Source: Pseudocercospora fijiensis CIRAD86
Lineage: Eukaryota > Ascomycota > Dothideomycetes > Mycosphaerellales > Mycosphaerellaceae
Length of the DNA stretch: 64,000 nucleotides
Direction: 5' to 3'
Assembly: GCF_000340215.1 (NCBI RefSeq)
Contig: NW_006921538.1
Span: 1,116,001 to 1,180,000 of the forward strand
Numbering within the stretch: the stretch's first letter is position 1; each line of letters opens with the position of its first letter. Below are positions 11,544 to 21,447 of the stretch, one piece after another. Both the position numbers and the translations under genes were made by a program. The notes beneath the pieces were generated by a model. It saw only the letters and a program-made list of their open reading frames with translations, ran no database searches and was not told the DNA's origin.

Positions 11544-12175
11544 TGCACGATGTGTGACAGAATTTGGCATGCGAAATAGGTCGCGGGCAGTTTTTAGGAG
11601 AGCCTTTTCTTTCACTGATGGCATGAAATGCTCGCGACGAGTAACATGGCCACTTGCTGGTCGGTGAAGAACTTGCCTTGTCGAGCGAACTTGAGTTCCA
11701 AAAAAGCGTTACTCAGAAAAATGCTGACCTCAGTCTTGCTTCTGATAATGAACTGCTGAAGATGCGAAATTACATTCTCATCGAGTGGGCGTTTCCACTA
11801 TTTAGGCTCTGAAAACATTCACGTCGACAATGTACTTGTGATCGCAGTCTTGACGTTTGTAGTGAAGCTACAAAAATCGCGCATCCCGTGCGCAACTTTC
11901 ATGCATCTCCATCTCACCCCACAGCCACTGCAAGGTCGATCGATATAGCAAGACGAATAATTCACGCAAATACATCTGTTTGGTTCAAATATCCTCCATC
12001 TGCACTTTCCTCTGCTTACACCTTTGACTACATAGCGACAACATCTCGCCACAGGCACCAATTTTTTCCACTTTAGCAGCCGCTCCAGACACTTTGTTAC
12101 GACACTTTAGCAAGAAATCCCCTGGAATCGACGCCTTATTCCACATATCCTATTACAACATCGTCGGTCGACACC
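11544..12175. other. intergenic
   Basis: Some 630 bp between two plus-strand genes. It is AT-richer than its neighbours near 11700–11860. No supported frame, RNA or repeat was seen. Confidence 0.4.
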
Positions 12176-12831
12176 ATGTTGCCACTGCAAATATACCCAA
12201 CAACAAGAACGGACAAAACATCTGCTGAACGCTGGAGACCACTCGAACCCAGAAACCCACCTCACAACCCACAATTCACCTCAACATTCGTCCAACACAT
12301 CAACTCCAACTTTGTTCCCACCACAGCCGCACCAACGCATCAGAAATCCAAGCGCACCACAATACAGCCTGGAACTCTTCTCCTTCTTCAGTCGCCCAAA
12401 GGAAGCTACTTCATCCAAATTTCAACCACATCTCCCTTGACTGCCCATCTGCTGCGACCATACGATTGGGAATCTCTCGTTCAATTCGGTTCTTATCCGA
12501 AAGATGCCTGGGATCGACGATTTCTATCGGAGACAGCCCTTGATGCTTTGATTACTGAGGAAAGTGATGTTACGGTTGAGCCTTCACGAGAACATTTGGC
12601 GTCGATTGAGGTAGCTCGAAGAAGGTTCTAAGTGAAGTGTGAGATAGCAACTGATTCTAGGAGAAGCTTCAACGGGTGGATTTTGGGAAGCTCTGCAGCA
12701 TGTCTCGAGTTCCGCACGAGGAGTTTGGTGCACTGTAGCGGTTGAATTGTGGACATGTGTTTCACGAGGTATGTTGGGATGAGGCGATGATGGTTTGGAA
12801 GGCAGAGTGCCCATTTTGTCGCTGTAGCTAA
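12176..12831 (+). pseudogene. broken RING-H2 gene
   Basis: Exon 1 (12176–12610) encodes 145 aa without cysteines and is unassigned. If the intron 12611–12660 (gtagct…ttctag, 50 bp, phase 0) is spliced, the frame runs into a RING-H2 region with two lesions. The first zinc pair reads C-S-M-S instead of C-x2-C (TCT where TGT is expected). An in-frame TAG at 12736–12738 follows EEFGAL. Immediately beyond it, the same frame continues as RLNCGHVFHE, VCWDEAMM and AECPFCRC, a textbook second half, ending in TAA at 12829–12831. Without splicing, exon 1 ends at 12631 (151 aa). I read this as a recently inactivated RING protein related in style to the two RING genes upstream. A truncated but functional N-terminal protein remains possible. 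Confidence 0.6.
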
Positions 12832-12907
12832 GTAATCAAGGAGTGGTGGAAGGCAAAGCTCAAGTAGCATGAACCATTTTCGCAAGAAAGAAACGTGAAG
12901 ACTCAAG

Positions 12908-13336
12908 TCAAATCCCAGTAATGAACAGGATCTCAGGCTTCTGAGACTTGTACCTCACATAATGGTCTCCATCCCCAAAGCATTTCACTTCGTACGCATC
13001 TCCAGTCGCATCGTGGAAGTGGTAGTCGTAATTTTTGTCGCCGATATTAGTGAAGTACAAGATGTAGTCGTATGGGAGGATGCCGGTGTAGGAGTACAAG
13101 GCGTACTGGGAGATGTAAGCAGTGGTCTTTACACTTGCATCAGTAGGCTTCCAGGCAGAGCTTCCGAGAGTCCAGTCGACCGAGACACCGAAAGGAGGTT
13201 TGTCGCCCTCGCCATCAGTCTTCGCGTTGATAGTACCAGGGCCCGCGGCATTGATAGCACGACCAATCTCGAATGTCACCCCTTTCTTGCTGGTCGCTTG
13301 AGACCAATGGACTGAGCCATCGTCGACTGCGGACAT
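12908..13336 (-). CDS. small protein of unknown function
   Basis: A 142-aa single-exon frame with one cysteine, rich in Tyr, Asp, Gly and Lys, mostly beta-like in pattern (YDYILYFTNIGDKNYDYHFH). There is no signal peptide or membrane segment, so it should be cytosolic. I do not recognise the family. The start ATG at 13336 has no competing in-frame ATG upstream. It is convergent with the broken RING gene (77 bp between their ends). It is kept because codon use and composition look coding over the full length. Confidence 0.5.
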   Translation of the reverse strand: MSAVDDGSVHWSQATSKKGVTFEIGRAINAAGPGTINAKTDGEGDKPPFGVSVDWTLGSSAWKPTDASVKTTAYISQYALYSYTGILPYDYILYFTNIGDKNYDYHFHDATGDAYEVKCFGDGDHYVRYKSQKPEILFITGI

Positions 13337-13913
13337 GTTGGAAGAGTCTTTGTAAATTGTTCAAGTGGCAAAGTTTTTGTTTGACGCGGAGGGGCTCGTG
13401 ATTTTCAGAAGAAATTTGTCGCGCTCCTGGGGCTGTTCTTATAGCACTGTATCCGCTGTGAAGCCAGTCCATGCTAGACCGCGTAGCATCTTTCAGTTTA
13501 GTAGTATGGTGTCTTCATGCCGGATCTCGACGCAGCACCGTTTCGTGGCTTTCTGCTTCACCGAAGAATGGTCAGTTGGTGGCGTGGCGCACTCACATGC
13601 TGGCGAGGCACTTCGAGCTGTAGCATATGCAACGGCCTCAACATGGCATATTTCGGCAGTGAGGGAAAGATTCGGCGTTCAAGACGAGGCTGCTCAAGAA
13701 CTTTTTCTCTTTGTCTCGTTCCCGTTTGCGGTCAAATGGCAATTTAGAGCGCCACCCAAGCCATTTCACGATATCATGTATATCACTGCTGCAGACGAGC
13801 ATCAGGAGATAGGATGAGCAGTTCTTTGCGGCGTGCAACTCGAAAATGCATGCAATAGGAAGACGGCCCGAGAGGCACACGAATGGAATCATGTCTTCTT
13901 TGTCCCGAACTGC
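13337..13913. other. intergenic
   Basis: Nothing convincing. A 150-codon plus-strand frame at 13365–13817 starts at GTG and has no recognisable motif, so it is not called. Confidence 0.4.
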
Positions 13914-14714
13914 TTAATGTCGCAGTAATGTCTTCCACAGCACCCATCCTGACTCCACGTCCTCTACCGGCTGGAACTCCAGCGAATCTTCCCCGGCTCT
14001 GCAGTAGGGGACCTTGGCAATGGTCCGCATCTGGTCCCAGTTCTTGAAGGGCCTCCACAGCGACCAGCCATTGATTCGATACAGGCTTGTTTCAAAGGTG
14101 TTGTGCAGATCATCCAGTCTGATATAATCGTCCCGATGTCCGGCGCACGTAGGTGCGCAAATCGAGTTGCTAGAAGCCACACTGCCCGCCTGCGCCTCGA
14201 CATCCCCGAGCAGCTGATCGAGTTCAGCTGGGCTTCGGTTGCTTCTGGATGTGATAGTGATGCCTGACCAGGGAGTGCTGGGCGGAGAGTCCAGATTTGT
14301 AGCTATGAGTCGCTTGACCGGGGGCTGAGTCACGAGCATTCTGCGCCAGCTGGCCTCGCGGCGACGAAAGCCTGAGTGCAATGGCGCGTTGCGCATAAGC
14401 AGTCTCAGGAAAGGATTCTCGATGGCCTGCCTCTCGATGTCGGCTGCGGCAAGCGATGCCCACTGTTGGCCCATCGGGTTCAATATGACGGTGGAATGCT
14501 GCGCGCTCTGCGGAAGCCGCGGTCGTTCGACGTAGTAGAGCGCGATGTCTGAGGCTGGCTTGAAGAAGAGGAGTTCCTGGATGGCGGGAGTGTTGTCGAT
14601 GGTATCGCGCAATGCGCGGCAAGTGCGCTGCAGGCACAGGACGTCGTGCGGATGCAAGCGCAGAATGATGTCTTCGGCAAGCTCTGGCAGTGAGAAGACG
14701 CGGCTGGCGGCCAT
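13914..14714 (-). CDS. F-box domain protein
   Basis: A 266-aa intronless protein. Residues about 6–50 (VFSLPELAEDIILRLHPHDV, then LQRTCRALRDTIDNTPAIQE) form an F-box of the kind common in Dothideomycetes, usually recruiting substrates to SCF ubiquitin ligases through Skp1. The rest (FKPASDIALYYVERP, ENPFLRLLMRN, RRMLVTQPPVKRL) matches the general pattern of short fungal F-box proteins seen in large species-specific families; the substrate is unknown. The C-terminus is intact and ends KTLLRH. The ATG at 14714 sits directly before the F-box. Confidence 0.82.
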   Translation of the reverse strand: MAASRVFSLPELAEDIILRLHPHDVLCLQRTCRALRDTIDNTPAIQELLFFKPASDIALYYVERPRLPQSAQHSTVILNPMGQQWASLAAADIERQAIENPFLRLLMRNAPLHSGFRRREASWRRMLVTQPPVKRLIATNLDSPPSTPWSGITITSRSNRSPAELDQLLGDVEAQAGSVASSNSICAPTCAGHRDDYIRLDDLHNTFETSLYRINGWSLWRPFKNWDQMRTIAKVPYCRAGEDSLEFQPVEDVESGWVLWKTLLRH

Positions 14715-15219
14715 TGCGTCGGTGTTCAGGTTGCTTGGAGCTGTTAGTGTTGGTGTCGGCTTGCGAAGTCCCTGTGCTTCTTTCCGCTGGTGTTATTTGG
14801 ACGGCAAAGGTCGCGGTCTGAAGTGAGCTGATGTCGCTGCTACCTACAGTCGTACCTTCCACGACCGGCTCATCTGCGCTACTAGTGGTATGGTATGGTA
14901 TGATTTCATGTGAAATTGTTTCCTGAAGCCCGCTCCCGGTCAGTAAACCAACGTGTGAAACTGGCTGCCGAGCAGAGTGAATGCGTCTCCTATTTTACAC
15001 ATGAGGGAGGATGTCTTCAACTCTCTTTTCGGAATACCTACCATATTTCAATGCTCGTGTGCTCCCATTGTACATATGCACATTCAAGCCTTCAACATAG
15101 CCGTCCTGCCAGCCTGTTGTCAGAACCCTCCATACGCCACACGCTCGTCCCGCAACTCCTTCTCGATGCCATGCCCGTTCGTCCCAACCCATTAGTGCTA
15201 TCCCACCGCGCTTCCAACG
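14715..15219. other. intergenic
   Basis: Promoter side of the F-box gene and 3' flank of PAM17. No supported gene is seen; overlapping open frames lack motifs. Confidence 0.4.
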
Positions 15220-15984
15220 CTACAGCATGTTCTTGTTCTTCTTCAGATTGAACGCTCGCTGGTCCTTGAGCCAGCGTCGATAGTCCTTCACGCTTCCAAT
15301 CTTCTCGCCGTAGTAGTCAGGGATAGGGTTCTGCGGGCTCGATGCGGAAGCGTCAGCTCGATAGCGCTTGATGCGCGCATAAAACGACTTCTCTTTCTGT
15401 TCGCCATTTGTGTCAGCCCAGCCTTCGCCTTCAGTTTTGTCGTCACAGGTACTCACCTCTGCTATGCCAGCCCTCCATCCTCTTCGTCCAGCCCATAGAC
15501 TGAACATGAGATTGCCGAAGCTGGGCCCGCACAACCAGCCTCCCGCGGCTACTGTGAAAGTGCTTATTCCTAGCACTACAATTGGATCCAGTCCAGATAT
15601 TTGTGCTCCCCAGCTATCGAAGTCCGCCTGCGCAATCAAAGGCGCTGCTACTAGGACAGTGGCCCCTGAGGTCAGCCCGCTGCATACCAAGTTGAGCCAC
15701 CTTCGTTTCCTCCGCAGGTCGAAGAATCGGTCCCAGGTCAACACATTGTCTGGCACAGATTGAGCTGTGTTTGTCGTTGTAGACACACTGCGCGCTGCTG
15801 GTGCAAGCCTACTGTGCCGTATTTCTGATGCGATTCGCGGTCGTAGACTTTGCTCTAATCGTGGTTGTTTTGCTGGTCGTGCAGAGGACCTGGAGAAGGC
15901 CGCAGAGAAGGGAGCAGCGACCAGCGCGCGTGGAGCAGAGGTTGTGCGAAGGCAAGTTGACCGTGTACAGAATAGAGTTGCCAT
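15220..15984 (-). CDS. PAM17: mitochondrial import motor subunit Pam17
   Basis: The protein belongs to the presequence translocase-associated motor in the mitochondrial inner membrane, where it helps organise Pam16–Pam18 at TIM23. Recognisable blocks are LTWDRFFDLRRKRRWLNLV, two membrane segments (about SGLTSGATVLVAAPLIA, and LDPIVVLGISTFTVAAGGWL followed by GPSFGNLMFSLW), and the conserved tail IPDYYGEKIGSVKDYRRWLK. Positions 15397–15456 are read as a 60-bp phase-0 intron (gtgagt…CTGAC…aacag); its removal joins GIAE to KEKSFYARIKRYR as in the family. That gives 234 aa. The start at 15984 (MATLFCTRSTCL) is chosen because it begins an Arg/Ser/Ala-rich mitochondrial presequence; the frame is open further upstream to 16107 but that part looks like leader. 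Confidence 0.92.
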   Translation of the reverse strand: MATLFCTRSTCLRTTSAPRALVAAPFSAAFSRSSARPAKQPRLEQSLRPRIASEIRHSRLAPAARSVSTTTNTAQSVPDNVLTWDRFFDLRRKRRWLNLVCSGLTSGATVLVAAPLIAQADFDSWGAQISGLDPIVVLGISTFTVAAGGWLCGPSFGNLMFSLWAGRRGWRAGIAEVSTCDDKTEGEGWADTNGEQKEKSFYARIKRYRADASASSPQNPIPDYYGEKIGSVKDYRRWLKDQRAFNLKKNKNML

Positions 15985-16382
15985 ATTGTGTGAGTGGCAC
16001 TCGTTTGGAGGGGAGATGAGTGCTGATGCGTGGTGATGTTGGATGTTGCTTGCTCGGGCATGAGCAGAGCTCTCCGCGGCTGCTCCACCAAGGTTTTGCC
16101 AAGACATGCAGGGGACAGCAGCATGTGAAAGAAGCGCGTCTTCTCTTGCTCTTCAGTGAACTACCATCCGACATACGGCATATGTATACGGGCCGACGGA
16201 CATGCGACTGTGGTCATATTGTTTCGATGGCAGTACCTTTGCAGTAAGATTACACCGAGCATGCTCACTATGCGTAATGCACACTACATGCGAACTTGAC
16301 CGGTAGCTCGTAGCTCGCAATATCTCGAGGATATGATGATTGCTTCATTCTCGGTCTATGGCTGTCGATTTCTCTCACTAAT
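15985..16382. other. intergenic between ADH and PAM17
   Basis: Roughly 400 bp holding the PAM17 promoter and ADH 3' flank. Both genes are on the minus strand. No further feature is supported. Confidence 0.4.
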
Positions 16383-17607
16383 CTAGAACTTGGCACCAAT
16401 CTTCTTCTCCTCCTCGAGTTGCTGCGGGTCGACGACAATGACAGCCTTGCCCTTCAGCTTGCCGCTATGCACTGAGAAGAACGTCAGTCAGGAGAGTTTG
16501 GAAGACCAGGCATTGACGACTTACCGAGCTCGGTCAACTCATGGATCTTGTCTAGGCCCTGGAACGGATGTGTGGTGACCGAGATTCCATGCTCTGCGAT
16601 CACCTTCATCATCTCTGCCGACTCATCTGCGCTCGAGATTAAAGATCCGACAATTCGAATGTCTCTGAAGATGATCTCCGGGAAGGGAATCTCGATGATG
16701 TCCGGTTGGGCGATTTGGACAAGAGTCCCGTGCATCTTGGTCGACGCGCAGCCCAACGCACAGGCATCCTTGTGGTCCGCAAGCACCACCGTGCTATCGG
16801 CTCCTTGACCACGCGTAACCGCTTGGATTTGCTTCACAACCCCCTCCTTTCCTTTGCGTGCATCGACGACCACATCTGCACCGTACTTCTTGCTTAGCTC
16901 CAGACCTTCATCTCTTGCATCTACACCGATGACCTTCATACCAAGAGCCTTTGCGAACTGAATACCAAGATGCCCCAAGCCACCACCAGATCCCACGAAC
17001 GAGACCCACTCGCCGCTCTTGAGACCAGTTTTCAACACGCTTCGATAGACCGTTCGGCCGGCGCATGCAAGAGGAGCAGCGGACATGAAAGAGACGGAGT
17101 CTGCGAGCTTGGTGGTCGATCGACTGTCGCACTTGACATAGTCGGCGAAGCATCCGTTGGTCTGGACACCAATATGTCCTTCGATTTGGGTACAGTACTG
17201 TCGATTGGTCTCTGGCCCTAGACAATCACCGCAGTGGCCGCATGGGTGCAGAGGCAGACCGCACATAACACGGTCGCCAACCTTGAAGTCCTTCACATCG
17301 CTTCCGACCTTCACGACTGTGCCCGAACCTTCGTGCGATGCTGTTTGCGGGAGAGGTCTTCCGAAGACACCCTGCTGGACCATAGAATCTGTGTGACAAT
17401 TCGAAGCAACGGCGACTTTGACGAGTAGGTCGAGAGGTGCTAAGTCTTGAGGGACATCGATCTGTAGACATTACAGTAATTACTTTACCGTGCTTTGCGA
17501 GCGCTCGGCGTGACATGCGATGGTCTGCATACCTCTCGAATCTCATAAGGCTTCTTGAACTCCACGACCTGAATGGCCTTCATCGTCTTAGGAATCTCGC
17601 TACCCAT
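16383..17607 (-). CDS. zinc-dependent alcohol dehydrogenase, ADH1/propanol-preferring type
   Basis: Three exons: 17607–17533, 17461–16525 and 16471–16383 (1101 nt, 366 aa). Introns are gtatgc…ctacag and gtaagt…tctcag. Catalytic zinc ligands appear as C47 (ASNCHTDS), H68-E69 (ASHEGSG) and C158 (PLACAGRT). The structural zinc lobe is C99, C102, C105 and C115 (HPCGHCGDC…QYC); the last spacing is C-x9-C, slightly longer than usual. The coenzyme motif is GSGGGLGHLG. The last exon supplies the tail VHSGKLKGKAVIVV. It should oxidise or reduce primary alcohols/aldehydes with NAD(P)H in the cytosol. MGSEIPKTMKAIQ contains two possible ATGs; the first is used. Confidence 0.92.
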
Positions 17608-18149
17608 TTTGGAAATATTCTGGACTCGTCGTATGCCGTGATTGGCTGGCTGTTCGGTCTGGTACGTGAAAAGGGACTGTATTACACCTTGATGGAAAGT
17701 GTAGAAGACCGGCATAGGAGTTTTATTCTCCTCGCCTTACTCTCTAGCTTGTGTTGATACACGTCAATGGCACACCTGCGGGGTTCTGGAGATATCCCAG
17801 CCGCAATTCTTTGGTGGGGTATGCGTGATGTCACCGAGGAAAGCCGGAGAGAGGTCTCGCTTCGTCTCCTTTACTAGAACTCTTTTGAGTGTTGTGTGGC
17901 TACCGTTTTTCTCAAGTGGGACAAAGTAAGCCTGACTTATGTTCCTGCTATCTACGTCGGGTGTCTCGATCGGTGTAAAGACTACGACACTGTATGGAAT
18001 AATTGGGAAATGGAGAAGGTAAGCGGAAAAGGACTCATTGATGAGTATTGATAGATACACGCCGCTTGCGAGGTGGCTCAGGTGGCGACAATGGCTTGGT
18101 ACATCTCAAGGCAAACATCCCTTTCCAGTCATATATTACAACCATACAG
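17608..18149. other. intergenic, ADH promoter and regulator 3' flank
   Basis: A 540-bp spacer between two minus-strand genes. No supported open frame or RNA. Confidence 0.4.
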
Positions 18150-19395
18150 CTAACTCGAACCAGCCCTGAGCCGTCGATCCAGTTCCCTCTTCGTAAATTG
18201 CAGTCTCGTTTTGAGGAACACGCCCATGGTTCCATTCATATGACTGCTATCCCCTTGACTACTAGCTGTGAATGTATCATGCCACAAAGAGATCGCGTCA
18301 CCGAGTCTCTGCAAGTGTCCATGCACGATATGGTTCTTGAGCGTCCGTCTCATATAGCCATCAAATGTATACGTGTCGAGTGCCAAGTTGTCGTCAAGAA
18401 CGACTTCCTCGCGAAAGGAGTTCTCTTCCGTACCTCTCGTTCGTGGGTCTTGTATCCAGGCGACAGCTTCGTACCACGCGAGCGCTTTTGAAATGATGGT
18501 GGCGATGAGCACTGGGAGGTGAAATTCCTGGGCACATTGGCAAGAGATGAGAGCATGACATGTCTGGACCGCTCGTGAAGTTGTGCTGAGTACCTGGTCA
18601 ACTGTGGCTTGTGTAGTGCTTGCGTCGATTGAAATGGTCGGGATATCATATAGCTGCTTGAGCATCTCTGTCGCCACCTTTGCACAGCTATGGCCGGTGG
18701 TCCCGGGACTACGCAGAGGGGTTGGCAAGGACATGCCCGACAGTCCATGTAGAGAGCTCATGTCCATGAAGTCGGGTTGTGTGCGGTGACCATTGGAGTC
18801 TGGGCTGGAATGGTGGCTGGTGTCAGTCATGGTCGAATCCATAGAAGATGCCCGAGTATCACTAAGCAGATGAGCACTTTTGTTGAAGTCAAACAGCCAA
18901 TCTGGATCGAGAGACGAAGCTGACGATAGATTGCTGTCTGATGCCGTGAAGTCTGGAAAGTATGCTATTTCGGAATTGCCATGCGGGCCATGTCTGATGC
19001 CGTGAAGTCTGGAAAGTATGCTATTTCCATGTTGGATCCTGCTTCGTACTTGGGCTGATCGGCGTGTAGTAGTTGCTGGGATAGGGAGCGCAATCCGTCC
19101 GTAGAAATAGACCGTTTTCAGGGATTGAGTTGTGGCGAGGTAAGACTGGTGCGTTGGACAGCTTCCTGTTTAGAGCTTGACTGGACCTAGGTAAGACTGG
19201 TGCGTTGGACAGCTTCCTGTTTAGAGCTTGACTGGACCTAGGTGGCTTTCCCGCTCTGAGCGATCTGCTATAGTGGCAGTCCCGGTCGAGTGCTCGGCAT
19301 CTGGCACATTGCGGACGCTCCTGCGAGCACTTGATCTTTGTAGTGGAGCAATGATCGCACGCGGCGCGGTACTTTATGGTCTTTGATGGAGGCAT
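18150..19395 (-). CDS. Zn2Cys6 transcription factor with AflR-like regulatory domain
   Basis: Two exons: 19395–19050 and 18937–18150 (1134 nt, 377 aa). The zinc cluster is complete: C13, C16, C23, C30, C33, C40 (C-x2-C-x6-C-x6-C-x2-C-x6-C). After it lies an exact 17-residue tandem duplication (RSSQALNRKLSNAPVLP twice). The C-terminal half (EMLKQLYDIP, STTSRAVQTCHALISCQCAQ, PVLIATIISKALAWYEAVAW) resembles the aflatoxin regulatory protein domain, which is found in many secondary-metabolism activators. The intron donor is gtacga; the acceptor lies in one of two 37-bp direct repeats, and only the acceptor in the copy nearer exon 2 avoids a stop. No polyketide or peptide synthetase gene is in the window, so a cluster role is not shown. 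Its target might be the ADH gene downstream, but nothing proves it. Confidence 0.8.
18935..19027. repeat. 37-bp direct repeat spanning a 3' splice site
   Basis: Identical 37-bp copies lie at 18935–18971 and 18991–19027, offset by 56 bp, at the intron 3' end of the AflR-like gene. Each copy contains the same ggcatcag acceptor on the minus strand. Confidence 0.9.
19139..19240. repeat. perfect 51-bp tandem duplication inside the AflR-like gene
   Basis: Two identical 51-bp units are adjacent and in frame. They encode 17 residues each, between the zinc cluster and the regulatory domain. Perfect identity suggests a recent slippage or duplication event. Confidence 0.95.
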
Positions 19396-19937
19396 TGTGA
19401 CAGCAATGTCATGGAAAAGCTCAGAAGGGAGAAGATGGGGCAGTGATCAACGCTCTCCGGGTAGCTGCAGATATAACATTCTGGAAGGCTTCCAGGCACA
19501 GACAGACACTCCATATCATGATGTTCTCCACAGCAGCTGATGTTCTTCGCATCTTCGTCGGGTGCTGGCCTGAGGTCTACAGTTCTAAATGGCTTCATCA
19601 CCGTGTAATTTGGGTGACCAGTAGGGAGCTCTCTGGATTGCCGACGGTGTATAGACGGCGTCTAATCTACAACACTAAAGCATGGGGAGTTTGGAGTGGT
19701 TAGCAAGGGCTAAAAACTTTCGAAGCAGTGATCGAACCCCAGCACTGAGCAGGCGGCGATCGATCAAGATCCAGGCGACCATTTTACCGAAGGCATATCT
19801 TGTTTTCAGTGCCATGGTCGTGTAAGGGTATGCGTGCAACCAGATTCCAAAGCGCTTTTCAGCTTCTCGGCATCATCATTGTCAGTGTACTGTCCACGAT
19901 AGTGTCTGTGGTATTTAGCTGCGCTCCACTTTGCTTT
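19396..19937. other. intergenic
   Basis: Upstream flank of the AflR-like gene. A Pol III-like promoter pair is noted separately at 19723–19778. Otherwise nothing is supported. Confidence 0.35.
19723..19778 (-). other. tRNA-like A-box/B-box pair (possible tRNA relic or SINE head)
   Basis: On the minus strand a TGGTCGCCTGG string resembling an A box is followed about 40 nt later by GGTTCGATCAC, close to the B-box consensus. A run of T follows about 10 nt after. I could not fold a convincing acceptor or T-arm stem, so this is not called a tRNA gene. Confidence 0.25.
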
Positions 19938-20621
19938 CTAGCGCACTCGCGACGCTGCGATTTGAGGTTCTGAGACAAGACAAAGACCGGCTGTGCTAGC
20001 GTTGCCCATTCTCCGGAGGAATTTGTTGAGAATTTCGGAGCCTGGTCTGTCCTCTTCGGGTATATGTTCGGCCATCAGGTATCTCGCCTGGATCCACGCC
20101 GCGTTGCAGACACATGGCTCGCTCAGACGATGAAGGGCGGTGAGAATGGATGCATGACTGACATGAAATTGTGGCAGGAGAAGTGGAGATGACGAGAGCG
20201 TATGCTGGAAATATTTTGACATGCTGTGTGGAAGAGGAGGACGAGGAGACGAGAGGACAGCATGTCGAAAGAAGGTTCGCCAGGTAGTGCCACGCCAGTA
20301 AGTCGGCCCGAAGGGGACGAGGCATTCTTGCATATCAAGGCTGAAACCTCCCGCTGATGTCTCCGCTCGTGCCACGCCACACCCTCTCCTCCATCCTCTG
20401 CCTCTGCCATCGCAAGGGCCATGCCGATCTCGACAATCAGCCAAGCAGTCGCAGGAATCACCGGTCGATATGGTCTTCTGAAACAATCTCGTCGGCTTGG
20501 GTGTCGGGCCGGCGGCTGTAGAGCTGCCGTGGCATGACCTTGGGTTGAGGCCAGGCCACAAGATACGGGCAGACCAGCGCTGGCATTCCGCTATGCACAG
20601 ATGTTGCTGAGTCAAGGCCAA
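19938..20621 (-). CDS. possible protein-coding frame, unassigned
   Basis: A minus-strand frame is open from about 20750 down to the stop at 19938 without an ATG near its start. The end (ILTALHRLSEPCVCNAAWIQ, then AEHIPEEDRPGSEILNKFLR) reads like real protein. Earlier parts are Cys/Arg-rich, and a neighbouring frame also looks partly coding (ALAMAEAEDGGEGVAW), which suggests unmodelled introns or a decayed gene. No domain was recognised. It is reported only because the C-terminal section looks coding. Confidence 0.25.
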   Translation of the reverse strand: MALTQQHLCIAECQRWSARILWPGLNPRSCHGSSTAAGPTPKPTRLFQKTISTGDSCDCLADCRDRHGPCDGRGRGWRRGCGVARAETSAGGFSLDMQECLVPFGPTYWRGTTWRTFFRHAVLSSPRPPLPHSMSKYFQHTLSSSPLLLPQFHVSHASILTALHRLSEPCVCNAAWIQARYLMAEHIPEEDRPGSEILNKFLRRMGNASTAGLCLVSEPQIAASRVR

Positions 20622-20750
20622 AAAGTCAACAGCCTGACGCTCATCGATGCGCCGATGGCGAGCGGACTTTGCAACATCCCGAACCGTTTTTACAATTGGA
20701 ATCTCTCGAGGAGCGGATGATCGTACTGCAGATTGGATCGAACCTCATAT

Positions 20751-21447
20751 TCGAGCAATGATGAAGCTGCTGCCGACAATTTGGATAGCACGGGAAGCTT
20801 GCGCTGGCATCTTGAATGTCCGCAGCTCACCTCACTTCAACTCAGCCTCTCCATTTCCGTCTTCCCGCGATACTTCCGACTGCCCGACTCCCATTCCCAG
20901 AGAGTTTAATGGTCGTATCGAAGGGCGAGATGTAGGTGTCGATGGTTGGGAGAGGGTTTGCGTGAAGCTCCAATTTTATAATGCGCGACTTGAGCTGTTT
21001 GTCTCGAAGTGAGATTCTTGGACCCAGCTCCCAATTGGGGCAAGTGAAGGGTGAGGGCTGGAAGAACGTCGCGAAGCATGGAGATGTCGAAGTTGCGGCT
21101 GCGCATAGAGGTTCTACACCTGAAGGCTCGATATTGCTGGAAAAGAGTGTGTATTGAACAGACACAGACGATCTCCTACTGCTATCAGCTTGTCGACGGC
21201 AAAAAGCTGGCTGGCGTGACTTGATTCCCGATGGCAGTCGACCTAACCAAACATTATCAGTCAGCTGGCTCACGAGAGGGGCCAATTAAAGGCATGGGAA
21301 AGAACAAGTATACGAGGAGCACCACAGTAGCAGTTCTGTGGGCCATAAATTTCATTCGTATTTGCCCTCATCGCCTTAGGAAAGACTAGCTTCCTGCTTC
21401 CGCTTCCCTATCTTTGGGGTTCATAGTTTCCATTCCAATTCTCCTGC
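20751..21447. other. intergenic
   Basis: About 700 bp between minus-strand genes. A 147-codon minus frame (20842–21285) has low-complexity Ser/Pro content and no motif, so it is not called. Confidence 0.35.

Noticed and set aside
13365..13817. 150-codon plus-strand frame
   Set aside because: It starts with GTG, has no motif, and overlaps the promoter of the small minus-strand gene. Not supported.
19723..19778. A tRNA gene on the minus strand
   Set aside because: A and B boxes are present, but no acceptor or T-arm pairing could be made; kept only as a tRNA-like relic.
20842..21285. 147-codon minus-strand frame
   Set aside because: Ser/Pro-rich composition without conserved blocks, typical of a chance open frame in GC-balanced DNA.
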